Below are positions 21,771 to 32,709 of a stretch of 64,000 nucleotides of DNA, one piece after another. Numbering within the stretch: the stretch's first letter is position 1; the number at the start of each line of letters is the position of its first letter. The notes beneath the pieces were generated by a model. The model saw only the letters and a list, made by a program, of their open reading frames with translations. It made no database searches and was not told the DNA's origin. The translations under genes and the position numbers were made by a program. The stretch lies in the NCBI GenBank assembly GCA_037447655.1, contig JBBHKE010002450.1, forward strand, positions 248,001-312,000, in the 5' to 3' direction. The DNA comes from Zygnema cylindricum (lineage: Eukaryota > Streptophyta > Zygnematophyceae > Zygnematales > Zygnemataceae).

Positions 21771-22396
21771 TGCAATTTTGTGACATTTTTTAAAACCTCT
21801 AGGATATTATTAAGTACCTCGCTTCCAATTGACACAATTGCCATGTGTCACGTGGTGACAAATTGTCCATAAACCGTCAAAAAGACCATCTCGTGATGTT
21901 AGCTTAAATGACAACCGTTTGATCTTAGATGTCTTGTAATGTCCATCGTCGAATAATAATGTCCGATATATTGTTTAGTGTGGTATTGACGTGCATAAGA
22001 AATTCTTTCAGTTTCTATGTGTTATTTTGTGTAACCATAGTTAATCGGTTTGGCCTGTGTGTAAATTTTCAAATAACTGACAAACCCCATATATCCTAGC
22101 AAAGGTCCTAAACTATAGGACAAAGATGCCGATTATTTCGGCGAACCTTAGGGACCATGATCAATACATAGCTGGTTGGTAAATATTTTTGTTACAATCT
22201 TTTGAGACTATCCACTGTCCTCTCTTGGCTGCTTAGGGAGCCATGGATCTATCACTCTTTCTTTCCAATCATCAATGACTACAACACGTATGGAGATCAA
22301 ATAGAGAGAGGTTAGAGCCTAGCTGTTTTTCAAAACATTTTGTTTCCTTGATAAATGACCTATAAAATACATAAAGAAATCTCTCATAATTCAACA
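21771..22396 (-). repeat. 3' LTR of copia F (about 626 bp)
   Basis: On the plus strand it starts TGCAATTTTGTGAC and ends CATAATTCAACA, and is followed by a polypurine tract (CTCCCGTTAATTTCTAG, 22397-22413). The terminal TGCAATTTTGTG is shared with LTR family D (53725). The 5' LTR is not in the window, so the boundary is supported by the TG..CA ends and the tract only. Its flank is the TA microsatellite. Confidence 0.75.
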
Positions 22397-23510
22397 CTCC
22401 CGTTAATTTCTAGACGCTTTTTTGTTTAAGTCTACACTGTTTTGTGCAAAATTTAAGCTTAGAACATAGGACTAGCTCTATCATCATATCTGCCACCGTT
22501 TCTCCATCTGGTCTATATTCCAAACTCACAATTTTGTTCTCTACTTTCTCTCTCATAAAGTTCAGTCTTATGTCCATGTGCTTAGCTTTGAAATGGTGTT
22601 TTGGATTAGCCTGAATTGCAATAGCAGCTTCGTTATCACAAAACAATTTTTGAACCCCAATTCTTATAAACCCAAGTTCATGTAAAAGATACTTCACCCA
22701 CATCAGTTCTATAACATCATAATAAATAGTGGACTGAGCCACCACCTTTTGTTGCTTACTGCTCTAACAGCAAACACCATTCCTAACATAAAAAACATAT
22801 CCCGATATACACCTCCTCATAGGAGCATCCCCATAGCTGGCATCACTCTAAGTGGTGATGTCAGCAATCTCCCCTCCCAAATGCAACCAAAGATCCCTGG
22901 TTCCTATAAGATATCTCATAACCCTCTTGGCTGCCTCCCACTCTTTCTTTCTAGGATCATTAAGACTTCTACGAAGGAGCCCAACAACTATAGCTATGTC
23001 TGGCCTAGTAGAGTTCATGAAATTAACTAGACTTCCTACGACAAACTGCCTCTCTTTCGAGCTCATTTCCTCGTCAAGGATAATCACACCTCTTTGTACA
23101 CTCCCATCACTTACTTTTTTCAAGTCCATGGGAGTGGTACAGCTCTTTGTCTTATTTGTTTGAAACTTTTCTAACATATTTCCAATTGCTTCTTTCCGAG
23201 TTACTCTGATTATCATTTTCTTTCTATCTTTTTCCATCTGAACTCCTAAGATATATCTTTCCTCCTCTAAATCGTTCATGTCAAATCTACTTCTCAAATC
23301 TTTCTTTAACTTATTAATATTTTGCATAGATTTACTCCACACCAAAAAATAATCCTGATAGATGGAAAGAAAAATAACCCCTCCTTCATCTTCAAACATG
23401 TAAATAGAGTGGACAAGACTGATTCTAATATATTCCAAGCTTGTTAGAAACTCATCCCGTTTCTTGTTATATTGTTTGCGAGCATGTTTTAATCCTATCG
23501 TACATGAGAG
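22397..23510 (-). pseudogene. Copia F reverse transcriptase / RNase H fragment
   Basis: Minus-strand pol end. RT runs from GLKHARKQYNKKRDEFLTSL (near 23480) through the active-site region, which reads YQDYFLVWSKS instead of YVDDLLxxSKS. It continues through AIGNMLEKFQTNKTKSCTTP and VVGSLVNFMNSTRPDIAIVV to KRVMRYLIGTRDLWLHLGGE. RNase H includes LFCDNEAAIAIQANPKHHFK and AKHMDIRLNFMREKVENKIV. Upstream sequence is cut off at about 23500 by repeat G. A stop and frame change at about 22746-22850 and the lost catalytic residues mark it as dead. It is closest to the D/B lineage. Confidence 0.9.
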
Positions 23511-24629
23511 ACCAGAAAGAGAGAACATACATCACAACCAGCAAAGTCATGCGGACAACCATATATACAAAAGAAAAATGAATGAGAAAGAGAATAATGT
23601 ATACACCATGAGAAAGAATAAAGGGGGAAATGACCCAAAGAGAGAAAGGGGAAGAATACTTCTCTAGAGTGAAGTGGAGCAATAATTCAAGAATGCTAAG
23701 CCAAGAGGTAGCCACTAGGCTCTCTGGTCTTTATCACATTCGATACAAGAGTTATCCCATTACGACAGCAAAGTAACAAATATTCAAACCGGAACAAGGG
23801 AAAATCCAATTCCGATCAAAAATACACTCCTTCCAAGCCAACCAAAATACAAACAAGACACAAATACACAACCAAACCGTCAAGCTGCTCGAGGAAGGCA
23901 CAGCAAGGTCTAGATGTGCTCCCCCACGATCTCCAATTCCACACTTCCACCAAAATACAAACTTTGGAGGGAAACCTTCCGGACGTGACCTTAGGCCGTG
24001 TGGATTAAAAACGAGGGTAGAAAAACAAGGAGAATAGTCTTACTCTATCTAGCCTCTACAGCTAGCTACCAAGGAGAAGAAAGCCACGTGGGCAATCACT
24101 GAGAGAGAGAGCAAGAGAAAAGCTTCGCTACCAAGAGAATATTCTTGTCCAAAAGCTAAATTCTCTAAGTTTGAGAAGTAGGCTAAGTAAGAGCTATGCT
24201 AGGCCTAAGCAAAATTAGCCTACATCTAGTCTACTTTACATGTATGAAAATACTAAAGATGTTGGCCAATAGGCACCCAACATCGTCTGCCGTACGCTCG
24301 ACAAAATCCACTGTTCTAGGGAAAAAACCCACCCTAACTACATGTATGCGCGAACCTACATGGGTTCAGTTCTTAAATAAAATATGTTATATCGAAGTGT
24401 CGCTCGGAAATCGCGCTACGCCTCCAAACGATACTTCGCGTCGATACTCCCGAAATCGCGTGCATACGCACGGAACGATAAATACCACACAAAATAAAAG
24501 GTATAGAACGAAATACTCGAAATCGCGTCACGTCGCCTTAACGATGTTTTGCATCCAACTTTGAAAATCGTGTACCTACGCACGAAATAAAACATATCGC
24601 ACGAATTTAGTACCTTTCAACGGAAAACT
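23500..24629. repeat. Repeat family G, copy 1, left part
   Basis: About 950 bp of this (23690-24629) is closely matched at 57628-58600. The left ~190 bp (23502-23690, starting ATGAGAGACCAGAAAGAG) is instead repeated in the same orientation at 26838-27028. The right part is rich in CGCGTACGCACGAAA-like motifs. No protein or typical termini are recognised. It is interrupted at 24630 by the hAT-type element. Confidence 0.8.
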
Positions 24630-25002
24630 GAAAATATTAGTGTTGTGTATCGGTAAGGATTTGCCGATAAACAATATGGGCCTTTTTTCGGGTATCCGAT
24701 AATCGTTTTATTGGTAGGATATATCGACATCGGTCTTATCCTTGATAAGTAGCCAATAATATCGGGTACTTATCGGCGATAATGCCGTTAATGATAATTA
24801 TTGGCGATAACTGTACGGACCGTACAGGTGAATGTACGGTTTATACACTCAACTGTACGTCATATTCTCCGGACGTGTACAAGAATAGAAAGTACGGTAG
24901 CCGCCATTAAATCTACACGATTTTGATACGGATCCAGAAAAGACGATGTACCTTTCACATCCGACGCCATGGATTTGTCCTTTAATTCCATGAGATCCAA
25001 TG

Positions 25003-26075
25003 TGAAACTCTGAGACCTCCATAAGTCCTCAAAGTAGACAGCTTCCAAAAAGCCTCTAGGATAATCTTGACCCCTTTGTGTTTCAGCCAAAAAACCTGCC
25101 GCCCTGGCAGACAAAAACCCTGACCACTTGCACCCCTAAGAAGGCAAGATACCCTTGAGTTGATAGCAAAAAGAATCTCTGAATTTGCTCCCCTGAGCAG
25201 TAAGTTATGGAGGGTCAAAGTTGACCTTTTGTACAGAAGCTCTCTGGGAGAGAGGGTCCTATCTCCTAATTTTTCTAAGTCCTATCTCTCTCACACACTC
25301 TATCTACTGATGTACAGAACCAATCAGAATACAGTTTCGTACGCAAAAGTACAATTGCCGGTGTACTTTAGGTACGGACATTGTACGACATGCCCTAAAT
25401 GTCGACACATGTCATATCCGGATTCGTTGCCATAATCTCCGAAGATTCCACGATCTAATGTAATTTCGCCACGTGTCATCCGATGTGGCGATGGCCACAA
25501 ACCGCCAAAATCTTCTTCCGCGATCTCGGCGCTAATTCTGACAATCCGATTAAATCCGAATTTAATCGTAGTCGTAATAAATACATGCGCGATATTCGTT
25601 TCACTTAAGAAATAAATGCGCCCCTAGGCATATTAAATGCGCGGTATTGATTATCTGTCTGTACCGTAATCCGTACTTTCCACATTACCGGATCTATGTA
25701 TCCCGTAATAAATTACAGTTAAATGATTAATCCTACGTATACGTGTTTAAATTAATATCAAACCAGATACTATGTAACATTATTCCTAGAGTTAACGGCT
25801 AAGGCTACTGGCTATTAAATGTCTGCCGGCCGGTAGGTGCAGGGATCAAATCCTGCGGCCGGCACATACCTTTTAGTTAAAATAAATCCCTAACTAATAT
25901 AAATTTCCCGTAAACCTCTAGATAGCCTAGGTAGCCATGGCTCTAGCTCCCTCTCCAAATTCTCTGTGATTGCGACAAGTTTGAGAGTTTGAAGAGAGAA
26001 GTTAGAGGTAGACTGCCTCGGCTTCTTTCTATCTAGACCTAGAAAATACTAAAAAATGTACCATTAATTTCTACA
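25003..26075 (-). repeat. Solo LTR B5 (family B), TSD CAATG
   Basis: Runs TGAAACTCTGAGACC ... TTAATTTCTACA on plus, flanked by CAATG at 24998-25002 and 26076-26080. There is no internal domain, which fits recombination between two LTRs. It contains the antisense tRNA-like segment (plus strand 25791-25866) and the conserved TTGACC region. Confidence 0.95.
25791..25866 (+). other. tRNA-like segment, antisense within solo LTR B5
   Basis: Reads TAACGGCTAAGGCTACTGG (A-box-like) and, 35 bases on, GCAGGGATCAAATCCTGC. The latter is a T-arm-like stem-loop containing a B-box-like GGATCAAATCC. The same block is at 45094-45165 and 63036-63110 in other family-B LTRs. No acceptor stem and no clear anticodon arm. 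Confidence 0.6.
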
Positions 26076-26618
26076 CAATGGAGACCTGCCACGTGTCAAT
26101 CTGTCGGCCTTTTTTAGCAAAAGCTGCCAAAAGAGCCATTCCGTGATACCGACGCTCACGCTGGCCCGTCCATTCGTATTTTCTCATTCCAAATCGTCCG
26201 TTAGATTCCGGCGTCCAACAGAATGTTATTTTGCGCCCTTTGTACTTTTGTGTCTGCCGTCCTTTTCCAGTTCCATGTTCACCAGTATTTTAGTAAATTT
26301 CCGTAAGTCGCCGTAAAATTTTCGCTAAGTTAACCGGCCAACGTTTATGTGCCGCGTTTAACGTAATAAATTGCAGTTAAACTGTAACGGAACAAATTTT
26401 TATACGTGGCATAGCACGCTATATAAAGTTTATAAAATAATACAGTATATTATAAAGTACGTTTGTATGCATATTTTATTTTTTTAAGTTATCGTAAATA
26501 TGGAATTTCTTGGTCCCAGACGGATATATCGCAACATCTGACCGTTCGATAACTGATAACTATCGGTATCGGTGTTATCGCGATAAGTATTTTACCAATA
26601 GACAACACTAGAAAATAT

Positions 26619-27028
26619 GATTCGGAATTAAATCGCACGTGCGAACTGAACTTATATATGCGTGCAAAAATCGTGCGTGCATGCATTAAATCATGCGTGC
26701 ATGCATGAAATCGCGCGTGCATGCATAAAATAGTGCGCGCGTGCCCAAAACCGTGCGTGCGTACAAAATACTGCGCGTGCATGCATGCAAGATAATGTGC
26801 GTGCTAGCACCCGACATGATGCGGAATGACAGCTGTCGTGCATGAGAGACCAGAAAGAGCGGAAATGCATCACAACTAGCAAAGTCATGCGGACAACCAT
26901 ATATACAAACGTAAAATAAATGAGAAAGAGAATAATGTATACACCATGAGAAAGAATAAAGGGGAAAATGACCCAAAGAGAGAAAGGGGAAGAATACTTC
27001 CCTAGAGTGAAGTGGACCAATAATTCCC
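26619..27028. repeat. Repeat family G, copy 1, right part
   Basis: Continues G after the hAT element (ATCGCACGTG shared with 58621-58630), passes through a 20-22-bp minisatellite (26661-26790), and ends with the ~190-bp block also at 23502-23690. The C-run at about 27021-27028 marks the junction to element H. Confidence 0.75.
26661..26790. repeat. GCGTGCATGCAT minisatellite in G
   Basis: About six units of 19-22 bp of the form AAATCGTGCGTGCATGCAT, with strongly alternating purine/pyrimidine sequence. The open frames rich in H, A, R, M and T (HARTILCMHAR and similar) are by-products. The second G copy enters the same type of sequence at 58621 and is cut by the assembly gap. Confidence 0.85.
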
Positions 27029-27590
27029 CCCCCCTAGCTCCTTAACCTGTAGAGGAGATGGTCAACATAGCTGAGGGCCTAGAATAGCAACAATGGTCAG
27101 CCAGGTTGAAAGATAATGGAGGAGAGAGGCACTCTATGTGGAACCGTTGATCACCACGTGTACATGTGTGAACCCCCTGCAAACTCAACATCCGATTAGT
27201 ATCGAATCCATCACATGGAAAATGTGTGGAAAGACCTCAGTGTCGACGATATCTAAGAGATGACGCGAGTCGAGGAGAAAACTGGCTCACTAAAACTATC
27301 TCGAAACTTGATGCTGGAAAATGCAGGGAGAGCGAAAGCCAAATGTGCCATAGTGGGCAACGGCTTGCGAGCTGAGACAAGAGGGAGGCAGATTTTGTGT
27401 CCCGAAAAATTAGAGGGGCGGTAGGAGAAGGTTTGATCATGCATATCTACTCCCCCACCGATTCGAAAGATTACATCCTGTCCCACTAAACATTCGTAGT
27501 TGTTGCATTTGGTGACCAATGCTCTGACACAAACTTCCACGGACTCACCCTTGGTTCTGTTTTGGAATCGAAAGATGAGCGGGTTCTTGG
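27029..27590 (-). pseudogene. Ty3/gypsy-like element H, protease C-terminal part
   Basis: Minus-strand coding that continues, across the A3 insertion, the protease started at 39240-39522. It reads PLIFRFQNRTKGESVEVCVR, NNYECLVGQDVIFRIGGGVD and MHDQTFSYRP, which fits the second half of a retropepsin domain. Stops appear further left. The left end is cut by repeat G at about 27028. No RT of this element is present in the window. Confidence 0.7.
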
Positions 27591-28392
27591 TGCTGTCCTT
27601 TTTTGGAAAGCTTTCAGTCTCAGAGCAGCGCAGCTGCTTACAGACAAAGCAGCGCAACTGCTATACAACAGAGCAGCGCAGCTGCTATACAGCAGCGCAG
27701 TTGCTATACCGCAGCGCAACTGCTATGCAGCAGCGCAGCTGCTATACGGCAGAGTAGCTGCTATACAGCAGAGCAGCGCAGCCGCGAAGCTGCAACACAG
27801 ACAGGACAAGGCAACCATGATTATTTTTGATATGGTCCGTACGGACAACGCAACGTTTGATATTCTTAATGTGATTCTGTACAAGATAGAGCAACTGCGA
27901 TAGATCAATTTTAGTCAAACTTAGTGGGAACTCAGTGGTAACTTAGTGGGTAACTCAGTGGTAGCTTAGTTATAACTCAGTGGTAGCTTAGTGGTAGCTC
28001 AGCGGTAGCTTAACATATCAGTGGTAGCTTAGTGGTTTGACCTACCTCTCAGGTAGTGTTGTCAGTTCAACACAAGTATAAGACTTAGGACTCGGAACAT
28101 ATTATGTATCTAGACTTCGAAGTAGTAAAACTGCAGACAATTTTTGGGAAACTTCTGAGTGTTATATCTAGAGTGTTGTCAAGTCAATTGTGCTATAACT
28201 TTGGGAGTTATCAGTGTTTATTCTACTCTATATTCTGATAGAGTTTTGTGAGGTTTTGATTCTTGTATAAGAATAGGTGATAATTTAAGAACAATTGTTT
28301 GGTAGGATTCTTGATAGCTTCTGAGAGTGTATGATGTCTACTTCTACTACAACTGCTGCTCCTCCACCTACACCGGTGGTTGTAGAACAACA
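27591..28392 (+). repeat. 5' LTR of A3 (802 bp)
   Basis: Starts TGCTGTCCTTTTTTGG (third base changed from TGTTG) and ends GTTGTAGAACAACA. It shows both LTR-A arrays: the GCAGCGCAGCTGC array (about 27620-27785) and an AGTGGTAGCTTAG array (about 27925-28035). The primer-binding site GGTTATGGGCC follows at 28393-28403. Confidence 0.94.
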
Positions 28393-29260
28393 GGTTATGG
28401 GCCTGTCATCAAGAATTCCTATCTTTTCCGGGGATAAGTATGTTTACTGGGCGGATATGGTGGAAACACATTTTGAAAATGTCAATCTTTTGGATATATT
28501 GGATGGTTCGCTAGATGAATCTGATCCGTCATAGTCTAAGAAAAATACGCAAGCTCGTTCTATTCTGAAATTTTGTATATCTGAGGACTTAGCTATGTCT
28601 TAGATAAAGATGAAAAAAACAATTGATATCTGGAAATCCCTTAGAAGTGATTATGAAAAGGCCAATGTCCAGGAAGAGCTTCTATTGGCTTGAAAAATTT
28701 GGGACTATAAGTATAGTGGCGGTACAATGGCTGAATATTCTAACAAATTTTGTATCCTTGTAGATGCACATGTTTGTGCAAGTGGGGTGTTTCCTCCTTT
28801 TCAATTGGCGGCACAGCTCATGAGTGGTCTCCCTCGTATTATGAAAGGAACATCTGACATGCTCAAACAAAAAGATAAAGCTAGGTGGACTTTACAGTTA
28901 GCCATCAATATTTTACTAGAGGAAGAAGCTACATCTAATATTCTCAATGTTGAGCAAGTAGAGGCTTTTAATTCAGCCTTTGAGAGAAAAGGATAGTTTA
29001 ATCAGCAAAGGAATCAATTTAATCAGTTCAGCCAGTTTAATCAAAGTGGAAATAGACAATCAAACAATGCATGCTTTTATTGTAGTGAGAGAGGTCATGG
29101 ATACAAAATCTGTCCTAAGCTTAAAAAGGCTAACGATACAGGTTTATACAGGTCAAGATGGCAACAAAGCCCGTTTTACAAAGGCTTCACAGGGCCTACA
29201 CCTCGTGGAAACGCACTATTTTCAGCTTCTTCGTCGTTCAAAGACAAAACTTTGACAGTT
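28331..29260 (+). pseudogene. A3 gag
   Basis: Opens at about 28334 within the LTR (MSTSTTTAAPPPTPVVVEQQ) and continues MGLSSRIPIFSGDKYVYWAD. Stops interrupt it near 28532 (after DESDPS), 28601 and 28693. The capsid part reads on as AEYSNKFCILVDAHVCASGV and INILLEEEATSNILNVEQVE, with another stop near 28994. The knuckle CFYCSERGHGYKIC is readable near 29071-29115. Sequence then enters the protease region at about 29230. Confidence 0.9.
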
Positions 29261-30438
29261 TTGCAGCGGACGATACTGATCTATTTGCTATGGCGGCTGC
29301 AATGGAGGGCGCGAAGGACCCCGGATGGATAATGGATACAGGAGCGTCAGCCCACATGTGCTGGAACAAGGCCATCTTCAAAAATCTGAAACCAATGCCG
29401 GAGAAAAATATTTATTATGTTTGTGGAATGAGTGTCCAAACTCGTGCTGTGGGTGATGTGTCCTTACTAGTTGATGTAGAGGGAAAAGCCCTTGAAAGGA
29501 CTCTTCACAATGTCTTATTTTTGCATGACTTTAAGAAAAATCTGTTTTCTACGTCGTTGTTAGAGAGCAAAGGATTTGAGGTTAATTTGAAAAATGGTCG
29601 GCAAGTTGTTAGCAAAAATGGCAAGGTTGCGGTTACAGGTACTAGAGATAGTAGAAAGATGTATCGGATGGATATGGCTAATACAAATGAAAATGATGTT
29701 TTGTACTCCGGTGTTTTGCACTCAGATGAGTTGTGGCATAAAAGATTAGGCCATGTAAATTATGATAGTTTGAGGAAAATGGTCACTGCTGGAAAAATAG
29801 AGGGTGTATCGATCACAGATGGGCCGGTCAAAACTTGCGATGGTTGCGCTTTAGGCAAAATCCACAGATTGCCATTTCCTAAGGAGTCTGAGCATCGGTC
29901 AACGAATCTTTTACAACAAATTACTTCGGATGTATTTGGTCCGGCGAAGGTTCCATCTGCCGGAGGGATGAAATACATGGTCACCTTCACAGATGATTTC
30001 TCAAGGTTTACAAAAGTTTACTTTATGAAGGAGAAGAGTGAAGTGTTTGGTCACTTCAAACACTATAAGGCGTGGGCTGAAAAACTTCACAATTCATCTA
30101 TTTTGCAGCTCAGATCGGACAATGGTGGTGAATATACATCAAAAGAATTTGAAACCTTCTTACTCGAGGAAGGCATTAGTCATCTATTGATTGTTCCATA
30201 TTCACCGAAACAAAATGGAGTGTCAGAAAGACTGAATAGAACTCTCACGAAAAGCTCTAGGTGTATGCTCGCAGATAAAAATGTGTATCCGAAATTCTAG
30301 GCTGAGGCTCTAAATTGTGCAGTTTATATTAAGAATAGGATAGGATCAAGATCGGTAGAAACAACTCCGCACGAAATCAGGACTGGTAGCAAACAAGATT
30401 TTAGCCATTTCAAGGTCTTTGGTAGTCAATGCTTTATA
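29158..30438 (+). pseudogene. A3 protease and integrase
   Basis: A 380-residue open frame to 30300. The protease active site is intact (WIMDTGASAHMCWNK, about residues 59-73). It is followed by the pre-integrase HHCC region (LWHKRLGHVNYDSL ... KTCDGCALGKIH) and the DDE core: ITSDVFGPAKV, LQLRSDNGGEYTSKEFETFL and PYSPKQNGVSERLNRTL. The frame stops at VYPKF, where sister copies have Trp next (TGG to TAG). The conserved sequence continues to 30438. Confidence 0.93.
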
Positions 30439-31783
30439 TTGGATACGTCTATAGATAGATGGAAAATGGAACCAAAGGGATTACCGGGTATTCTGTTAGG
30501 ATATGATGATCACTCAAAAGGTTATAGAGTCTTTGTGTTTGAAAGGCAGAAAATAGTTGTAGCTAGAAACATCATTGTTAAAGATGAACTAGACTCCATA
30601 GATTTATTTCAAATGACAGAGAAGCAAAAGCAACAAAAAGTACAGGAATATGTCATCTTAGATTGCATGGAGGAATTTGTCCCGCAGATTCCACAAACTC
30701 CGGTAATGACTCCGGAGTCAGACTCTCTCCAAGTTCCTCAACAACTTCGGGTCCAGCCAGACCAAGAGCAGTCAATCCACACGGATTGCAACCAGCGCAA
30801 TCACGACCACACGGATCGCAACCAGCGCAATCAGCAAGACACGGATCGCAACCACTGTAATCAGCGCAATCATCGCAATGCGCGGCATTCAACGATCTCA
30901 GCCTCAAAATTTTTGGGGGGAAGAAGATCAAGCAGCCGCCTGCAAGCAAGCTCTCACTTTGCCTACTCGGCAGTCTCAAGGGAGCCTCTGACCATCCAAG
31001 AGGCCTTCTCATCACCAGAGCGAAATCACTGGATTAAGGCGGCAAACGACGAAATGAAGTCGATCATGGAAGCTCAAACATGGGAGCTTATGGACCTTCC
31101 TCCAGACCGAAAAGCGATCGGCAGCAAATGGGTATTCAAGGTGAAGTTAAATCACGATAACATTATTGAACGCTATAAGGCCAGACTCGTGGCGAAGGGG
31201 TACAATCAAAAGGAAGGAATCGATTTTGAAGAAACATTTTCTCCGGTTGTAAGATTTCCAACAGTTAAGATTTTGTTGTCCCTAGCTGTGATAGAAGATA
31301 TGGAAATTCATCAGATGGATGTAAAAACGGCCTTTTTGCATGGAGAATTAGAAGAGACCATTTACATGCAGCAGCCTGAAAAGTATGTGGAACCAGGAAA
31401 ATAGCACTTGGTACGCAAGTTGCTAAAATCTTTGTACGGCCTAAAACAGGCCCTAGACAGTGGAATATAATGCTTGATGAATTCTTGACTAGTCTAGGAT
31501 TTCAAAGGATAAGTTTTGATCACTCTGTCTACGTTCTAATAGGTGAAAATGGGACAGTGTATATAGCAGTATATGTAGATGATTTGTTATAAATTAGCAA
31601 ATCAATGGCTGAAATTAACAGAATCAAAACTGCTCTAAACTCTCGGTTCGAGATGAAAGACCTCAATGAGGCAAAATATATTTTGGGTATCCAGGTAGAG
31701 AGGGACAGAAATAAGAAAACAATAAAACTAACTCAAAAAGAGGACATTGGAAACATGTTAGATGAGTACGGAATGCAGGGGGC
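30439..31783 (+). pseudogene. A3 reverse transcriptase, cut by A4
   Basis: A 321-residue frame (30439-31404) holds the integrase C-terminus (GILLGYDDHSKGYRVFVFER), a linker with repeated TDRNQRN units (about 30775-30885), and RT up to YMQQPEKYVEPGK and a stop. RT continues in pieces with a frameshift near 31440 and a stop directly after YVDDLL (near 31590), then SKSMAEINRIKTALNSRFEM. It ends at GNMLDEYGMQGAK where A4 is inserted (31784-31788 AAAAG). RNase H resumes at 37519. Confidence 0.93.
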
Positions 31784-31788
31784 AAAAG

Positions 31789-32549
31789 TGTTGTTTTACA
31801 ACCACTGGTGCAGGTGGAGGAGCAGCAGTAGTAGTAGAAGTAGACATGATACACTCTTAGAAGCTATCAAGAATCCTTCCAAACAGATGTTCTTAAGTGC
31901 TCACCAATTCTTATACAAGCATCCAAACCTCACAAAACTCTATCAGAATATAGAGTAGCATAAACACTGATAACTCCCAAAGTTATAGCACAATTGACCC
32001 GACAACACTCAAGATATAATACTCAGAAGTTTTGCAAAAAATGTTTGCAGTTTTACTACTTGGAAGTCTGGATACATAATATGCTATGAGTCCTAAGTCT
32101 TATACTGGCAACACCATTGTACTTGAGAGGTAAATCAAACCACCAAGCTACCACTAAATATCAAGCTACTATTGAGGTATCACTAAGCTACCACTGAGCT
32201 ATCACTAAGCTAACTAGAATCGTATCTATCGCAGTTGCTCTATCCTGTACAGAATCACATTAAGAATATTAGACGTTGCGTTGTCCTGTCTGTGTTGAAG
32301 CTTCGCTGTTGCGCTGCTCTGTTGTATAATAACTGCTCTGCTGCTGCGCTGCTCTGCTGTATAGCAGCTGCTGTGCTGCTGCGCTGTTTTGCTGTATAGC
32401 AGCTGCTCTGCTATATAGCAGCTGCGCTGCTGTATAGCAGCTGCGCAGCTGTATAGCAGCTGCGCTGCTCTGTTGTATAGCAGCTGCGCTGCTTTGTTTG
32501 TAAAGCAGCTGCGCTGCTCTGAGACTGAAAGCTTTCCAAAATGACAACA
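31789..32549 (-). repeat. 3' LTR of A4 (761 bp) and polypurine tract
   Basis: TGTTGTTTTACAACC ... CAAAATGACAACA on plus. The tract CTCCCCTAAAGCTTTAG follows at 32550-32566. It is longer than the 5' copy mainly in the GCTGC-rich array (about 32300-32520). Confidence 0.94.
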
Positions 32550-32709
32550 CTCCCCTAAAGCTTTAGACCTAGTATCCCAACGCAGCTGCGGTGATAAACT
32601 AGCGCAGCATCGGAGCATCGCAACATAGCATTTAGCAAGTCACCCAGTCCCACTACCTCACGATGGTGGAATTATCGCAGAGTGTGAATATAGCAGTGCA
32701 TCAGTTCAA

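Larger units (their letters stand above)
24638..26610. mobile_element. Short hAT-type DNA transposon, TSD GAAAATAT
   Basis: Flanked by a perfect 8-bp duplication GAAAATAT (24630-24637 and 26611-26618), the length typical of hAT elements. Ends are inverted: TAGTGTTGTGTATCGGTAA on the left and, read inward from the right, TAGTGTTGTCTATTGGTAA. Subterminal sequence is full of short direct and inverted CGATAA/TTATCG repeats. Without the solo B LTR inside it (25003-26075 plus TSD) it is about 895 bp and encodes no transposase, so it is non-autonomous. It lies within repeat G, whose sequence continues on both sides. Confidence 0.87.

Noticed and set aside
26489-27020. Open frames rich in HARTILCMHAR-like repeats
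   Set aside because: Translation of the GCGTGCATGCAT minisatellite and the end block of repeat G.
23502-27028. Repeat G as an LTR retrotransposon with 190-bp LTRs
   Set aside because: The two direct repeats lack clear TG..CA ends, a primer-binding site, a polypurine tract and a target duplication, so I left it unclassified.
27925-28035. Short regular repeats considered as a CRISPR-like array
   Set aside because: Contiguous AGTGGTAGCTTAG units without unique spacers, inside a retrotransposon LTR of a plant-type genome.
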